Shown piece by piece: positions 1 through 8,687 of a DNA stretch of 64,000 nucleotides. The notes beneath the pieces were generated by a model. It was not told the origin of the DNA. It ran no database searches and worked only from the letters and a program-made list of their open reading frames with translations. The DNA is taken from NCBI RefSeq assembly GCF_963676275.1, contig NZ_OY781091.1, forward strand, positions 1,342,775 through 1,406,774. The letters run 5' to 3'. Made by a program: the position numbers and the translations under genes. Position 1 is the stretch's first letter; the number at the start of each line of letters is the position of its first letter. Origin of the DNA: an uncultured Cohaesibacter sp. Its GTDB lineage: Bacteria; Pseudomonadota; Alphaproteobacteria; Rhizobiales; Cohaesibacteraceae.

Positions 1-301
1 GCAGGATGACAGTCTTGCCCTGCTGGATATATTTCGCTGGCGGGATCGCCATGATCGCACCGGGACCGACCTGTATGCGCTCCTTGCCCCGGATCAACAG
101 CAGGCGCGTGCGATCTTTGGTCGACAAGGTCTGGCCCGGCTGCAACACAGATCCCTTGCGCACCTTGATTGCCTTTTTGTCTTTTTCCGCGATATAGGCT
201 TGACCCGTGATTTTCTCCACGGTCCAGCTTGCGGTTGCCTGCGAAAAGGCATGCAGGGGCGAGAAGACCAGAAACAGGAGTATGAGCGCAATGTGCCGCA
301 T
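1..301 (-). CDS. FecR-domain secreted protein, 3' part cut by window edge
   Basis: Reading leftward from an ATG at 301, the frame stays open for 100 codons to the window edge, so the C-terminal part is missing. Residues 1-20 look like a signal peptide (hydrophobic, ending in HAFSQA). Residues 26-100 resemble the FecR-type fold: a lysine-rich strand, then PGQTL, then DRTRLLL, then RIQVGPGA. The same layout (PGQTL, HRTRLQM, RLQLGS) occurs in the complete protein at 38478-39467, so the two are paralogues. Classical FecR relays iron signals to an ECF sigma factor. No sigma gene is visible here, so that role is not supported. Role unknown; envelope location is inferred. Confidence 0.7.
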   Translation of the reverse strand, partial: MRHIALILLFLVFSPLHAFSQATASWTVEKITGQAYIAEKDKKAIKVRKGSVLQPGQTLSTKDRTRLLLIRGKERIQVGPGAIMAIPPAKYIQQGKTVIL

Positions 302-608
302 GAGATGCTCGTCCTTGAATGAATTTGTGCCGACTTCGGAAAGTCTGCAAATAGCTTGGCAAAAATGACGAGTTCATCTAAATGTCACATTAATATCTGC
401 AAATATTTAAATATATTTCCGTTGTTTGATGGATCTTCTGCATCTTAAGGTAAATAGGTGATTACCGCAGATGTGGGTAAAGCAAGATCGCCCACTTTTG
501 GCAAAAGTGGCAAATATTGATAAATGGGATATCTTCTCGCACTCCAAGCGTACCAGAACAGTGCTGCAGCATAGTCTGGCCGGGACTGGGGGCAAGGGAG
601 GGGTGCTG
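302..608. other. intergenic gap with one small palindrome
   Basis: About 300 bases with no convincing gene, AT-rich around 380-420. A perfect 8-bp inverted repeat (CCACTTTT, 3-base loop, AAAAGTGG) sits at 492-510. It is downstream of the leftward ChaN-like gene and upstream of the leftward FecR-like gene. There is no clear U-tract on either side, so it may be a weak terminator or a protein site. Confidence 0.4.
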
Positions 609-1700
609 TTACTGTTTCTTGCTGGAGCCTTGCTGCATAGCCTTCAATTGCTCCCTGAACTTGTCGCATGGATCGATCTCGTCAACCCGTGGAGTGAACC
701 AGATCCAGTCATAAAGGTCCGGATCAAAGGCACCATAGGATGAGGCATCTTCCTCTCCGCGCACAACTTCGATCAAGCCAACGGAAATCACGTGGGCGTC
801 CTCTTCCAGAAACATCGGAACGCCGCGATCCTTGCGGCTATGTCCGTTGCCCGCGATCAAGATGGAAAGCGCGGTTTCCCCTTGCTCTTTCCGGCTGTTG
901 CGCATGGCGCGGGCCATATGGGCGTCCTTGAGCCTTTGCATCACCATCATCGGGGCAACGGCTTCGGCGCTCATCATCCCGCAATGGGCTGCGACCAGCT
1001 CGTCGGTCAGGCTGGCACTCTGTTCTTCATCATAGCTGCGCTCCCACCAGAGATCGTCGAGCAGCTGGGCGGACATTTTGCCTTCCCGTCCGGCGGCCAT
1101 CAGGGCGTCGCGCTCCGGGTTGCCCGCATAGAGCGGCATGCCTTGCTTGATGGCTGAGGCAAAAATGGGCTGGTAAAGTGACCAGTTCGGCCAGCCACGA
1201 GCCTCCCAAGCAAGCTTTTCGCCAAGTTCGGCAAGATAGGCATCAGAGCCTGCCATTTTCTTGCCCGCAGCATCTGACGCCATTTCTTTTGCCTGATCGA
1301 GATCGGATTGATGATGCGGTTCAAGCATCTCGAACACGAGGCTCGCCTTGCGCCCTTGTGCGCCCACCTGCTCAATCAGCAGCGCCTGAAGCGCATGATG
1401 ACGCAGATTGTCATGCTTCTCGCCCAGCAAAAGATAATCGGCCGAGCCGATCGCCTCAAAAAGAGCCTGAGGCTCACTTTGCTTTCCGCTTTCTGTTTGC
1501 CAGAGGCTACCTGCCAATGGATGCTCGCTCAGAATCATGGGACTGTCATTTCCGGTTGTCTGCGCATGGGCGGGTGCTTTCCCCGCGCTGCAAGCAAAGA
1601 AGAGGGATAGGGCAAGAATAGCCATCGCGGAAATGGCGCAGCGCTCCAGTAATGCCGCGTATTCCACCTTTGAAGACCAGAGTTTCCCGATGATTTTCAT
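609..1700 (-). CDS. ChaN-family haem-iron lipoprotein
   Basis: A 363-residue protein of the ChaN/DUF399 family (TraB/Tiki-like fold). Family members bind haem and are linked to iron acquisition at the outer membrane. A hydrophobic segment at residues 22-36 ends in a possible but poor lipobox with Cys37. The family motifs are clear: GEKHDN at 93-98 followed by RHH, the glutamate-rich VFEML segment near 122-126, and GNGHSRKDRG at 284-293. The gene stands alone, transcribed leftward, away from lemA. About 40 bases upstream, 1742-1758 carries half of an ICE-like iron box, which would suit an iron gene but is weak. Family assignment is firm; physiological role is inferred. Confidence 0.8.
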   Translation of the reverse strand: MKIIGKLWSSKVEYAALLERCAISAMAILALSLFFACSAGKAPAHAQTTGNDSPMILSEHPLAGSLWQTESGKQSEPQALFEAIGSADYLLLGEKHDNLRHHALQALLIEQVGAQGRKASLVFEMLEPHHQSDLDQAKEMASDAAGKKMAGSDAYLAELGEKLAWEARGWPNWSLYQPIFASAIKQGMPLYAGNPERDALMAAGREGKMSAQLLDDLWWERSYDEEQSASLTDELVAAHCGMMSAEAVAPMMVMQRLKDAHMARAMRNSRKEQGETALSILIAGNGHSRKDRGVPMFLEEDAHVISVGLIEVVRGEEDASSYGAFDPDLYDWIWFTPRVDEIDPCDKFREQLKAMQQGSSKKQ

Positions 1701-1932
1701 GCTCTACATCCCCGCGTTGTTCCCTCTGCTGGCGCATCGGGTTTGAAGCTATTCTAATACATAGGCCATAAGCTTGCAGCAATCTCACGTTGGTCTTGGT
1801 CCAAAGGGGTACAATCGCAGGAAATGCTGTGTTCGCAGCCAAGTCGTGCTTGCACTTTGTCCTATCTGAGTTACTCTTCCGCTGAAAGCGCCTCCTCGCA
1901 GCGAGGCAAGTCAATGCACAGGAGACATGATC

Positions 1933-2493
1933 ATGGCTATCAGTTGGGTCCTACTCGGGATCGTGGTTCTTTTGGGGCTTTATGCCATTACCATCTACAA
2001 CAAGCTGGTCAAGACAAGACAGATGGTCAATGAGGGCTGGTCTGGAATCGATGTGCAACTGAAGCGGCGCGCCAACCTGATTCCCAATCTGGTGGAAACG
2101 GTCAAAGGCTATATGGGCCATGAACGCGAAACGCTGGAGAAGGTAACAGAAATGCGCGCCAGAGCGGCCAACGCTTCCAAGGGCGGCGCGATGGAGCGGT
2201 CCTTGGCTGAAGGCAATCTTTCCAAGGCACTGGTCAACCTGATGGCCGTGGCGGAAGATTATCCGGATTTGAAGGCCAATGACGGCTTCCTTAATCTTCA
2301 GGGTGAATTGTCCGACATCGAGGACGAGATCCAGCTGGCCCGGCGTTATTACAATGGTACCGTCCGCAATCTCAACACAATGATTGACCAGTTTCCCTCC
2401 AACATTGTTGCCGGCTTTTTCTCCTATGCCAAGAAAGACTATTTCGAGCTGGAGAATGAAGAAGACAGGGCAACTCCGAAGGTCAAGTTCTGA
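1933..2493 (+). CDS. lemA: LemA family membrane protein
   Basis: A 186-residue LemA-family protein. An N-terminal hydrophobic anchor (about residues 3-20) is followed by a helical domain with the family signature YNKLVKTR, then NEGWSGIDVQLKRRANLIPNL and later the ARRYYNGTVR helix near the C-terminus. I chose the second ATG (1933): AGGAG lies about 8 bases upstream of it but only 2 bases from the ATG at 1927. The DUF2207 protein gene follows in the same direction after 156 bases. LemA and DUF2207/TPM proteins are often neighbours and probably act together at the membrane. Molecular function is not established. Confidence 0.9.
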   Translation: MAISWVLLGIVVLLGLYAITIYNKLVKTRQMVNEGWSGIDVQLKRRANLIPNLVETVKGYMGHERETLEKVTEMRARAANASKGGAMERSLAEGNLSKALVNLMAVAEDYPDLKANDGFLNLQGELSDIEDEIQLARRYYNGTVRNLNTMIDQFPSNIVAGFFSYAKKDYFELENEEDRATPKVKF

Positions 2494-2513
2494 CCATCGC
2501 AAAGCATGTCGGG

Positions 2514-2532
2514 CGGGCTCTTCAGGAGCCCG
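2514..2532 (+). terminator. hairpin between lemA and DUF2207 gene
   Basis: A perfect 7-bp stem (CGGGCTC / GAGCCCG) with a TTCAG loop lies 20 bases past the lemA stop. It is followed by a short, imperfect T-rich stretch (tcactttatt). It could partly terminate or process the transcript between the two genes. Confidence 0.45.
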
Positions 2533-2649
2533 TCACTTTATTGAACCAGCATGAAGCAGGTCGGGTCATGAAATGATCTGCCCGCCTTTTGCACCATGAC
2601 TGAATTTTAAAACTGCTCCGGGCATATTGGCCCCGGAAGGTGACCTGAT

Positions 2650-4638
2650 ATGACAATTCCTACCCCGGTTCGGTTGCTCGCTCTTTTCTTCATCCTGATA
2701 TTGGCCGGTTTCGCGACGCAGGCGCAGGCCCGTGAGCGGATCACCGACTATAGGGTCACCATACAGGTCAACAAGGATCGCACGGTCGATATCACGGAAA
2801 AGATCGCGGTCTTTGTCGAAGGCAATCAGATCAAGCGCGGCCTGCTGCGCGACATCCCCGAAACCTATCGCCGCAAAGACGGTCGCTATGTGAATATCAA
2901 TCCCGATATTTTGAGCGTTATGCGAGACGGACAGCAAGAGCCCTATCAGACCAGTCATGAAGGGCGCTATTTCCGTTTGCGCATTGGCGACGCGGATGTG
3001 CTTTTGCGCAATGGCCTGCACGTATATGAAATCTCCTATCGTGTCGAACAGTCGATCGGCTTTTTTGAGGATTATGACGAGATCTACTGGAGTGCCATCG
3101 GCACCGAATGGGCCTTTCCGATAGAGAAGGCCGAGGTTGCGGTATTGTTGCCCGAGGGCGGGCAGGTCCTTCAATATGCCGCCTATACCGGCTCTTATGG
3201 CAGCGAAGGCAACAGCTATCGCATCACGGATGAAACCGAAGGCTCGATTACATTTGAGGCGACGCGCCCCTTTGATAGCGGCGAGGGGATGACCGTGGCC
3301 GTCGCATGGCCAAAGGGTGTCATTGAAGAACCCGGCCAGACATCGCAGGCGCTGAGCTCACTCATGGACAACAGTCCGCTCTATATTGTGATTTTGGCGG
3401 CGATCGCCGAATTTGTCTGGCTTTTCTATTCCTGGCTGAAGGTCGGGCGTGATCCGGACGCAGGGGCCATCATCCCGCTCTTCCGCGCTCCGGACAAGAT
3501 TTCCCCTGCCATCGCCAGCTATATCCATGGCTTGGGAGAGTTTGGCGAAGGGGAGCAGAAGACTTTCATTGCGGCCCTGATTTCCATGGCGACCAAGGGG
3601 CTGATTACCATCAAGGAGGCGGAGAAGGGCGTCGAAATCATCCGGCAGGATGCTCCCGGCGTCACAATTGCTGGCAAAAAGCGGCACGTTGCCGACGCAA
3701 AACGCCTGCCGGTGGGAGAAAGGGCGCTGTTCAGAACCTTGTTCAGGAAGCGCGACACGGTCAAACTCGCCGACATGAAATATGCCGAAATGAGCAAGAT
3801 CATGGCCGCCTTCACCCGAGCCGTTGATCGGGAAGCGGATGAAACCTACTATCACGAGAATATCGGGCGCAGCTTCATTGGTCTGCTGCTGACGATTGTT
3901 GCCGCTGTCTTGTTCATCTTGCTCAAGAGCTTCTTCGCACCGCCCTTCGAGTTTCCGGTGTTGGAAGTGGTTGGCACGGCCATCCTGTCTTTCTTCCTGA
4001 CGATTCCGTTTTTGGGCATCGGTGCATTGGTGTCTCAGAAGCTGGAAAATGCCATAAAGGGCATCATTCTGGCCGCATTGGTCGGTGCGGCTTGCTATAT
4101 CCTTATGGTCGGGCAGGACACGATCTTCCCCGGCCTGTACGATTTTGTCGAGATTGCACCAGTGCTGTTGCTGCTCTTCATGTGGCTTCTGGCGCTCAGC
4201 TTCTATCAATGGATGAAGGCACCAACGCTGCTGGGCCGACAGGTGATGGACAAGATCGACGGGCTCAAGCTGTTCATGACGGTTACTGTCGCTCAGCAGG
4301 TCGAGCAGGCCAATGCCGCCGACATGCCCGATCTGACCCCGGAGCTTTACGAAGATCTTCTGCCCTATGCTATCGCGCTCGGGGTTGAGCGCAAATGGTC
4401 CGAAACCTTCGAGACAAAGGTCTTTTCCCAATTGCCGCCCGAGCGGGCCTATCATCCGATCTGGTATGTCGGCGCTTTCAATACCCACGAACCATCCGCA
4501 GCCCTTGCGCAGGTGACCGACGCCATCGGCACCAACCTTTCCAGCGCCATGACACCACCCGCATCCTCCTCGTCCGGCTCCTCCGGCGGTGGATTTTCCG
4601 GTGGTGGCGGTGGCGGCGGCGGTGGTGGCGGCTGGTGA
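2650..4638 (+). CDS. DUF2207 membrane protein with Gly-rich tail
   Basis: A 662-residue protein. Residues 1-28 are a signal peptide ending in AQA. Residues about 30-225 match the extracytoplasmic DUF2207 domain (YRVTIQVNKDRTVDITEKI, RGLLRDIP, Y-EISYRV, DEIYWS). A membrane segment lies near 243-262. A soluble region then carries the usual PP-like proteolytic context GEFGEGEQKTFIAALISMA. Further membrane segments lie near 408-428, 440-460, 470-487 and 501-521. The tail is serine then glycine only, ending in GGW, a common feature of this family. It follows lemA, and the pairing supports a shared membrane complex. Biochemical role unknown. Confidence 0.88.
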   Translation: MTIPTPVRLLALFFILILAGFATQAQARERITDYRVTIQVNKDRTVDITEKIAVFVEGNQIKRGLLRDIPETYRRKDGRYVNINPDILSVMRDGQQEPYQTSHEGRYFRLRIGDADVLLRNGLHVYEISYRVEQSIGFFEDYDEIYWSAIGTEWAFPIEKAEVAVLLPEGGQVLQYAAYTGSYGSEGNSYRITDETEGSITFEATRPFDSGEGMTVAVAWPKGVIEEPGQTSQALSSLMDNSPLYIVILAAIAEFVWLFYSWLKVGRDPDAGAIIPLFRAPDKISPAIASYIHGLGEFGEGEQKTFIAALISMATKGLITIKEAEKGVEIIRQDAPGVTIAGKKRHVADAKRLPVGERALFRTLFRKRDTVKLADMKYAEMSKIMAAFTRAVDREADETYYHENIGRSFIGLLLTIVAAVLFILLKSFFAPPFEFPVLEVVGTAILSFFLTIPFLGIGALVSQKLENAIKGIILAALVGAACYILMVGQDTIFPGLYDFVEIAPVLLLLFMWLLALSFYQWMKAPTLLGRQVMDKIDGLKLFMTVTVAQQVEQANAADMPDLTPELYEDLLPYAIALGVERKWSETFETKVFSQLPPERAYHPIWYVGAFNTHEPSAALAQVTDAIGTNLSSAMTPPASSSSGSSGGGFSGGGGGGGGGGGW

Positions 4639-4742
4639 TCTGATCTGGTGAGATGATGTGGTAATCTGCGCAGGTGTCACTCGGCCACAACGCCGCAGTG
4701 ATGCTTGTTTTGGACCGCCATGCCTCATGCGATGATTACGGC

Positions 4743-5498
4743 CTAGCCGTTGGTGGCTTCCAGTCTTTCATATATGGGGCGGAAGCTGCGCCGGTGATGG
4801 ATGGTCACGCCCAGCCGGTCGAGCGCGTCAAGATGGGTCTTGGTGCCATAGCCCATATGGTTTTCAAAGCCATAGCCGGGAAAGGCACGTCCCATGCGCA
4901 TCATCATATGGTCCCGCGCCACCTTGGCCACGATCGAGGCTGCCGCGATAGAGACGGAACGACTGTCCCCCTTGATCACATTGGCGCCGGGGCAGGGAGA
5001 GGCGGGCGCAACGTCCCGCCCGTCAAACAGCGCATAGCAAGGCGCAACCGCAAGACCTTCGAGCGCGCGCGCCATCGCCCACAGGGTCGCGCCCCTTATA
5101 TTGAGGGCATCAATCTGTTGCGGCGAGGCAGAGGCAATCGACACATGGGCATTGGCACATATGGCCTCGAACAGCACCTCTCTTCGGGCTTCTGTCAGTT
5201 TCTTGGAATCATTGAGCCCTTCGGGGATGGCGGAAGGGTCGAGTATGACCGCCGCAGTGACCACCGGTCCGGCGAGAGGCCCGCGCCCCACCTCGTCCAC
5301 CCCGGCAACCAGACCACCCCACCGCTTCATGGCGGCTTCTTCGAGCGAGAAATCCGGCCCCTTCTGCGAGAGGTCAAACAGTGCGCCCTGCTGGGCCTTG
5401 CTCCGCTTCGCTGCGGAACCTGCCGATTTGCCCGCCCTTTCAGAGCTGCCGGATCGGTCTTTTGCTTTTGATCGTTTCATTGCGCGGGATCCCTTCAA
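4743..5498 (-). CDS. rnhB: ribonuclease HII
   Basis: RNase HII removes RNA from RNA-DNA hybrids, including single ribonucleotides and replication primers. The diagnostic AGVDEVGRGPLAGP motif is at about residues 65-78, with Asp68-Glu69 as metal ligands. Further acidic motifs (ALFDGRD and GDSRSVSIAAASIVAKVARD) follow in the right order. The protein has 251 residues with a basic, Ser/Lys-rich N-terminal extension of about 50 residues, common in alphaproteobacteria; the start could be internal (ATG at 5480). Its start overlaps the stop of nadQ by 4 bases (5495-5498), so the two are translationally coupled in a leftward operon. Confidence 0.93.
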   Translation of the reverse strand: MKGSRAMKRSKAKDRSGSSERAGKSAGSAAKRSKAQQGALFDLSQKGPDFSLEEAAMKRWGGLVAGVDEVGRGPLAGPVVTAAVILDPSAIPEGLNDSKKLTEARREVLFEAICANAHVSIASASPQQIDALNIRGATLWAMARALEGLAVAPCYALFDGRDVAPASPCPGANVIKGDSRSVSIAAASIVAKVARDHMMMRMGRAFPGYGFENHMGYGTKTHLDALDRLGVTIHHRRSFRPIYERLEATNG

Positions 5499-6640
5499 CT
5501 GGCATCCATCTTGTTGGCACTGCCAAAACGCAGGCCCGGCGCAGGCCGTTCGACCAGCACCGAGCGGCGGAAGCGGTAGAGCTTGGCCGGACGCCCGCCG
5601 GTGCGGGTGGAGGTTGCCCCGGTCGGTTCGACCAACTGGCCCTGTTCCACCAGACGGCGGAAATTCTGCTTGTGCAAATGGCGGCCGGAAATGGCTTCCA
5701 CGGTTTCCTGCAACTGGGTGAGGGTGAAACTGTCCTGCAACAGCTCGAATATCACCGGGCGATATTTCAGCTTGCTGCGCAGACGCGAAATGGCCGTGGC
5801 GAGAATGCGCCGGTGATCCATTTGCATCGGTTGGCCAAGCAGCAGGCTGTCCGCTGGAGGGGTCTCGCCCCGATCCCTGTAATGCTCTAGGACGAGGCCG
5901 GCCTCATAGAGCAATTCATACCGCTCGAGCACCCGCTCTTCATCCCAGACCGCCCCGTCTATGCCGAAAGACAGGCGCAGCCGCTGCATCGGGCTGAGCG
6001 GTCGATTGCCATCGTCCGGGGCAGAAGCGGCCCATTTGCGCAAGGCCGGGAGCAACTGGGCATCCAGCAGCGCCGGTCGATCCTCGCGCCAGTCCTCCCA
6101 GGGGAAATGACTGTACCAGCTGCGCCAGCGCCCGCCAAACCGCTCCAGTTGTCCGCCCGGTCCGTCTTCGGTTTCCTCTGCGAGCTGGGTCAGTGCCAGA
6201 TAGCCGATGGAGACTTCATGCAGATCGCTTTCCTGCGCCTCGATGCGGCGGCCCCGATCCCCGAAGGTATAGAGCTGTTCCACATAGCCGAGCCGAAGAC
6301 CTGTTTGCCGTCTCACCCAACCGCGCAAGCCCGCTTCCAGCGTGCGGTGACGGGCAGGCTCAAACGGGCCGAAGGGGAGGGATGCCTGCAGATCATTGAT
6401 GATTGCGGATTTCTGCGCCGCCTGAGGCTCGGGCGAAGATGATTTGGAAGATGATGCGGCCGCAGCTTCCGCTTCCGCATCCGGATGCACGGGTGCCTGA
6501 GGCTTTTTGTGATCGCCATGCACATCTTGCGGTAGATGCACTTCCAGAACCATCGGTGTCAACGCCCGCACCGCAATGATCGCCGCATTGAGGCCAATCG
6601 TGATGGAGAATATCGAAGCGCTGTCGGTTTCCTGATTCAC
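5495..6640 (-). CDS. nadQ: NadQ-like NAD-biosynthesis regulator (COG4111)
   Basis: A COG4111-type protein of about 381 residues. It has a degenerate Nudix-like N-terminal domain (GWVRRQTGLRLGYVEQLYTFGDRGR) and a C-terminal winged helix (QLQETVEAISGRHLHKQNFRRLVEQGQLVE, then TGGRPAKLYRFRR). This is the layout of NrtR/NadQ repressors that control de novo NAD genes; the Nudix box is not intact, consistent with ligand sensing rather than hydrolysis. I chose a GTG start at 6640 with a GAGGGAAA ribosome site; the ORF extends to an ATG at 6781 without a good site. An Ala/Ser/Glu/Pro-rich stretch interrupts the N-terminal half. No NAD-synthesis gene is nearby, so targets lie outside the window. Confidence 0.75.
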   Translation of the reverse strand: MNQETDSASIFSITIGLNAAIIAVRALTPMVLEVHLPQDVHGDHKKPQAPVHPDAEAEAAAASSSKSSSPEPQAAQKSAIINDLQASLPFGPFEPARHRTLEAGLRGWVRRQTGLRLGYVEQLYTFGDRGRRIEAQESDLHEVSIGYLALTQLAEETEDGPGGQLERFGGRWRSWYSHFPWEDWREDRPALLDAQLLPALRKWAASAPDDGNRPLSPMQRLRLSFGIDGAVWDEERVLERYELLYEAGLVLEHYRDRGETPPADSLLLGQPMQMDHRRILATAISRLRSKLKYRPVIFELLQDSFTLTQLQETVEAISGRHLHKQNFRRLVEQGQLVEPTGATSTRTGGRPAKLYRFRRSVLVERPAPGLRFGSANKMDAS

Positions 6641-6823
6641 TCTTTCCCTCGTCGTCAAACCATCATCACCTGAATGTCGTCTGGCCGCTGTTTCTGCCTG
6701 CCCGGTTCCCAAAAGCCATGCCACTCGGCATGCCATGCCGGTGCCCCGGAGAGGGCCGGTAATCAATAAATGGTCCTGCACCTATGACTACAACATAGAT
6801 GGCTTCATGGAAATAGGGTGGCT

Positions 6824-7333
6824 TCAGTCGATATGGGGCATGGCAAAAACATTGCCTTCAAAGCAATCTGCACCGCGCCCGATGTTCTTGATCGCCTCGC
6901 TCATGCGCCCGTCGCGCCCCAACAGATGGTCGGCCAGCTCCACCAGCCGTCGGTTCGGCGTTGCCGGGGGGGAAGCCTCGCGCAGATCTTGCGCAATGGT
7001 CATCTCGTCCAGATCGGGCCGCAGAACGCAGGCGGCGATATAGGCCGATGCAGTCGAGCGACTGACCCCCGCCCAGCAATGGACCACCATCGGCGCACTG
7101 CGATCCCATTTGCGCACAAAGTCGATCAGCTGCGCCACCTGATGCTGGGAACTGAGGGTAAAGCCCGGAATGGTCGCGGCAATATCATTCATGCCTAGGA
7201 AAAGGTGATTCTCCGCCGGAATGCGCTGGGGTCGGATGACCTCCATTTCCGGATTGACCACGCTCACCAGATAGGAAGCCTTGACCGATTCGACCACCTG
7301 ATCGAGCTTTGAGAGAGAGCAGACATAGAGCAT
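6824..7333 (-). CDS. tyrosine phosphatase-like protein (COG5350 type)
   Basis: A 169-residue protein with the complete cysteine-phosphatase P-loop HCWAGVSRS (His85, Cys86, Arg92), so the CX5R catalytic signature is intact. The ILL-rich segment before it and the helix after it (TASAYIAACVL) match small dual-specificity-like phosphatases. Many rhizobia have this protein next to an HD hydrolase and the NAD regulator, as here: it lies 183 bases upstream of nadQ and downstream of the HD gene on the same strand. Substrate unknown. An AAGGA site sits about 10 bases before the ATG. Confidence 0.8.
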   Translation of the reverse strand: MLYVCSLSKLDQVVESVKASYLVSVVNPEMEVIRPQRIPAENHLFLGMNDIAATIPGFTLSSQHQVAQLIDFVRKWDRSAPMVVHCWAGVSRSTASAYIAACVLRPDLDEMTIAQDLREASPPATPNRRLVELADHLLGRDGRMSEAIKNIGRGADCFEGNVFAMPHID

Positions 7334-7597
7334 CGACAGAATTTATCCTTTCTTGCCGATCATCGACCGGATTTCACTGGGGCCTCCGGTCATCGATGTG
7401 GGCCCTTGTTGCCTTGGTCAAAGCAATTTTGCGTTTTGAGCTATCCTGACAAATCACCTTGCGGGATCTCTCAAGACTAGCAGTTTTTTATCTTGCTTGC
7501 TCAGGCAAGCTGCTAACCATTTGGTCGCAAATCCATTGTCTCAGCTGCGCCGGGCCGCAAGCTTGCACCCCGCCCAGCGCTGAAAAGCGAAATGGCC

Positions 7598-8206
7598 TCA
7601 GGTCTCGATCTTCTTGTGGAGCGCATGGAAACGCTCAAGGAAGGCTTCCTGTGCCTTGCCGGTGTGCCATGGAATGATCGGCAGCTCCGCCTCATTGATT
7701 CCGTCTGGCGCGCCAAACAATTGTCGCGCTTCCTGCTTGTCAAATCCGGCCAGATGGGTGGCCTCGAAATAGGCCGAAATGCGATCCGCCTGCTTGATCT
7801 GTTTCTTCAGCGCCTTGCTGGGGTGAGGAGAAAGCCCGAAGCGGATGTGTATCGCCGCTTCCAGCCGCTCCTCAATCTGCTTGTAATCGGCACCGATAGC
7901 GGATTTGAAAGGAGAGATCATGTCGCCGACCACATATTCCGCGCCATCATGCAGAAGGCCCATCATCAGCGCCTCGACTGACAGCGACGGGAATTTCTGG
8001 CGCATGATCATTTCAACGATCAGGCAATGCTGGGCAACGGAGAAGGGGTGATCGCCAATCGTCTGTCCATTCCAGCGCGCAACACGAGCCAGACCATGCG
8101 CGATATCCTCGATTTCGATATCGAACGGGGAGGGGTCGAGCAAGTCGAGCCGTCTGCCGGACAGCATGCGTTGCCAGGCGCGCGGCGCATCAGATTTTAT
8201 CGCCAT
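7598..8206 (-). CDS. HD-domain hydrolase (YfbR-like)
   Basis: A 202-residue HD-superfamily phosphohydrolase. Visible metal ligands are the early histidine in HPFSVAQH (about residue 60) and the HD doublet in GLLHDGAEYVVGDMISPFK (about 86-87). A C-terminal Asp lies in QADRISAYFEATHLAG. The arrangement resembles YfbR-type 5'-deoxynucleotidases, but exact substrate is not shown. The ATG at 8206 is preferred: GGAG lies 6 bases upstream, whereas the longer form begins with TTG. First gene of a probable leftward set with the phosphatase, nadQ and rnhB. Confidence 0.8.
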   Translation of the reverse strand: MAIKSDAPRAWQRMLSGRRLDLLDPSPFDIEIEDIAHGLARVARWNGQTIGDHPFSVAQHCLIVEMIMRQKFPSLSVEALMMGLLHDGAEYVVGDMISPFKSAIGADYKQIEERLEAAIHIRFGLSPHPSKALKKQIKQADRISAYFEATHLAGFDKQEARQLFGAPDGINEAELPIIPWHTGKAQEAFLERFHALHKKIET

Positions 8207-8687
8207 AGAGATCTCCAAGATGTCGGGGCAGATTTAGCGCATAGTGGTTGCGATTGGTATGGAAAACTGAACCCGTTTCCAACAAATTCAGCTATTTGAC
8301 AAAAAGCCGCGCAAGACTGGTTACCAAATGGAAGGTCCGGGCTGTGGCATGTGGATTTATCGGCAGGCATTTTAAAAGCTGAAGATAATTTTCAACAATT
8401 AAATACGGAAAAATTGGTATTCGATTTATGAGAATGAAAGGCAACAAATAAAGGAGCTTATTGGATGTATTTTGAAAAATTCTAATCAAGAAGCCTGCGA
8501 CTATATGCTTAACACACTGTTTTGATATGGCTTTTGCATTGACTTTGCGAACCTTTCGCATCAACTATGGGCCATGGACGCCACACACCGCGCTCCGGGA
8601 TCGGCCTGAAGAATGGTGCTGGTGATAACTCATCCTTGAGTTTCCTGACTACCGATCTGGGCCTTGAACCCAACATTGGAGATAGAA
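8207..8687. other. divergent intergenic region between HD gene and iron-binding protein gene
   Basis: About 480 bases with no gene. It must hold promoters for both divergent genes. The middle (8350-8530) is AT-rich and contains the ICE-like box at 8470-8486, listed separately. Confidence 0.5.
8470..8486. promoter_or_regulatory. candidate ICE box (Irr-type iron control element)
   Basis: The 17 bases TTTTGAAAAATTCTAAT differ from the ICE consensus (TTTAGAA, 3 any, TTCTAAA) only at positions 4 and 17. ICE boxes are bound by Irr, the haem-responsive iron regulator of Rhizobiales. The site lies about 200 bases upstream of an iron-binding protein gene. AT-rich surroundings raise the chance of a random match. 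Confidence 0.45.

Noticed and set aside
3358..4728. 456-codon frame on the minus strand
   Set aside because: It lies fully inside the DUF2207 gene on the opposite strand, has no family motifs and is Gln/His/Arg-rich, as expected of antisense reading.
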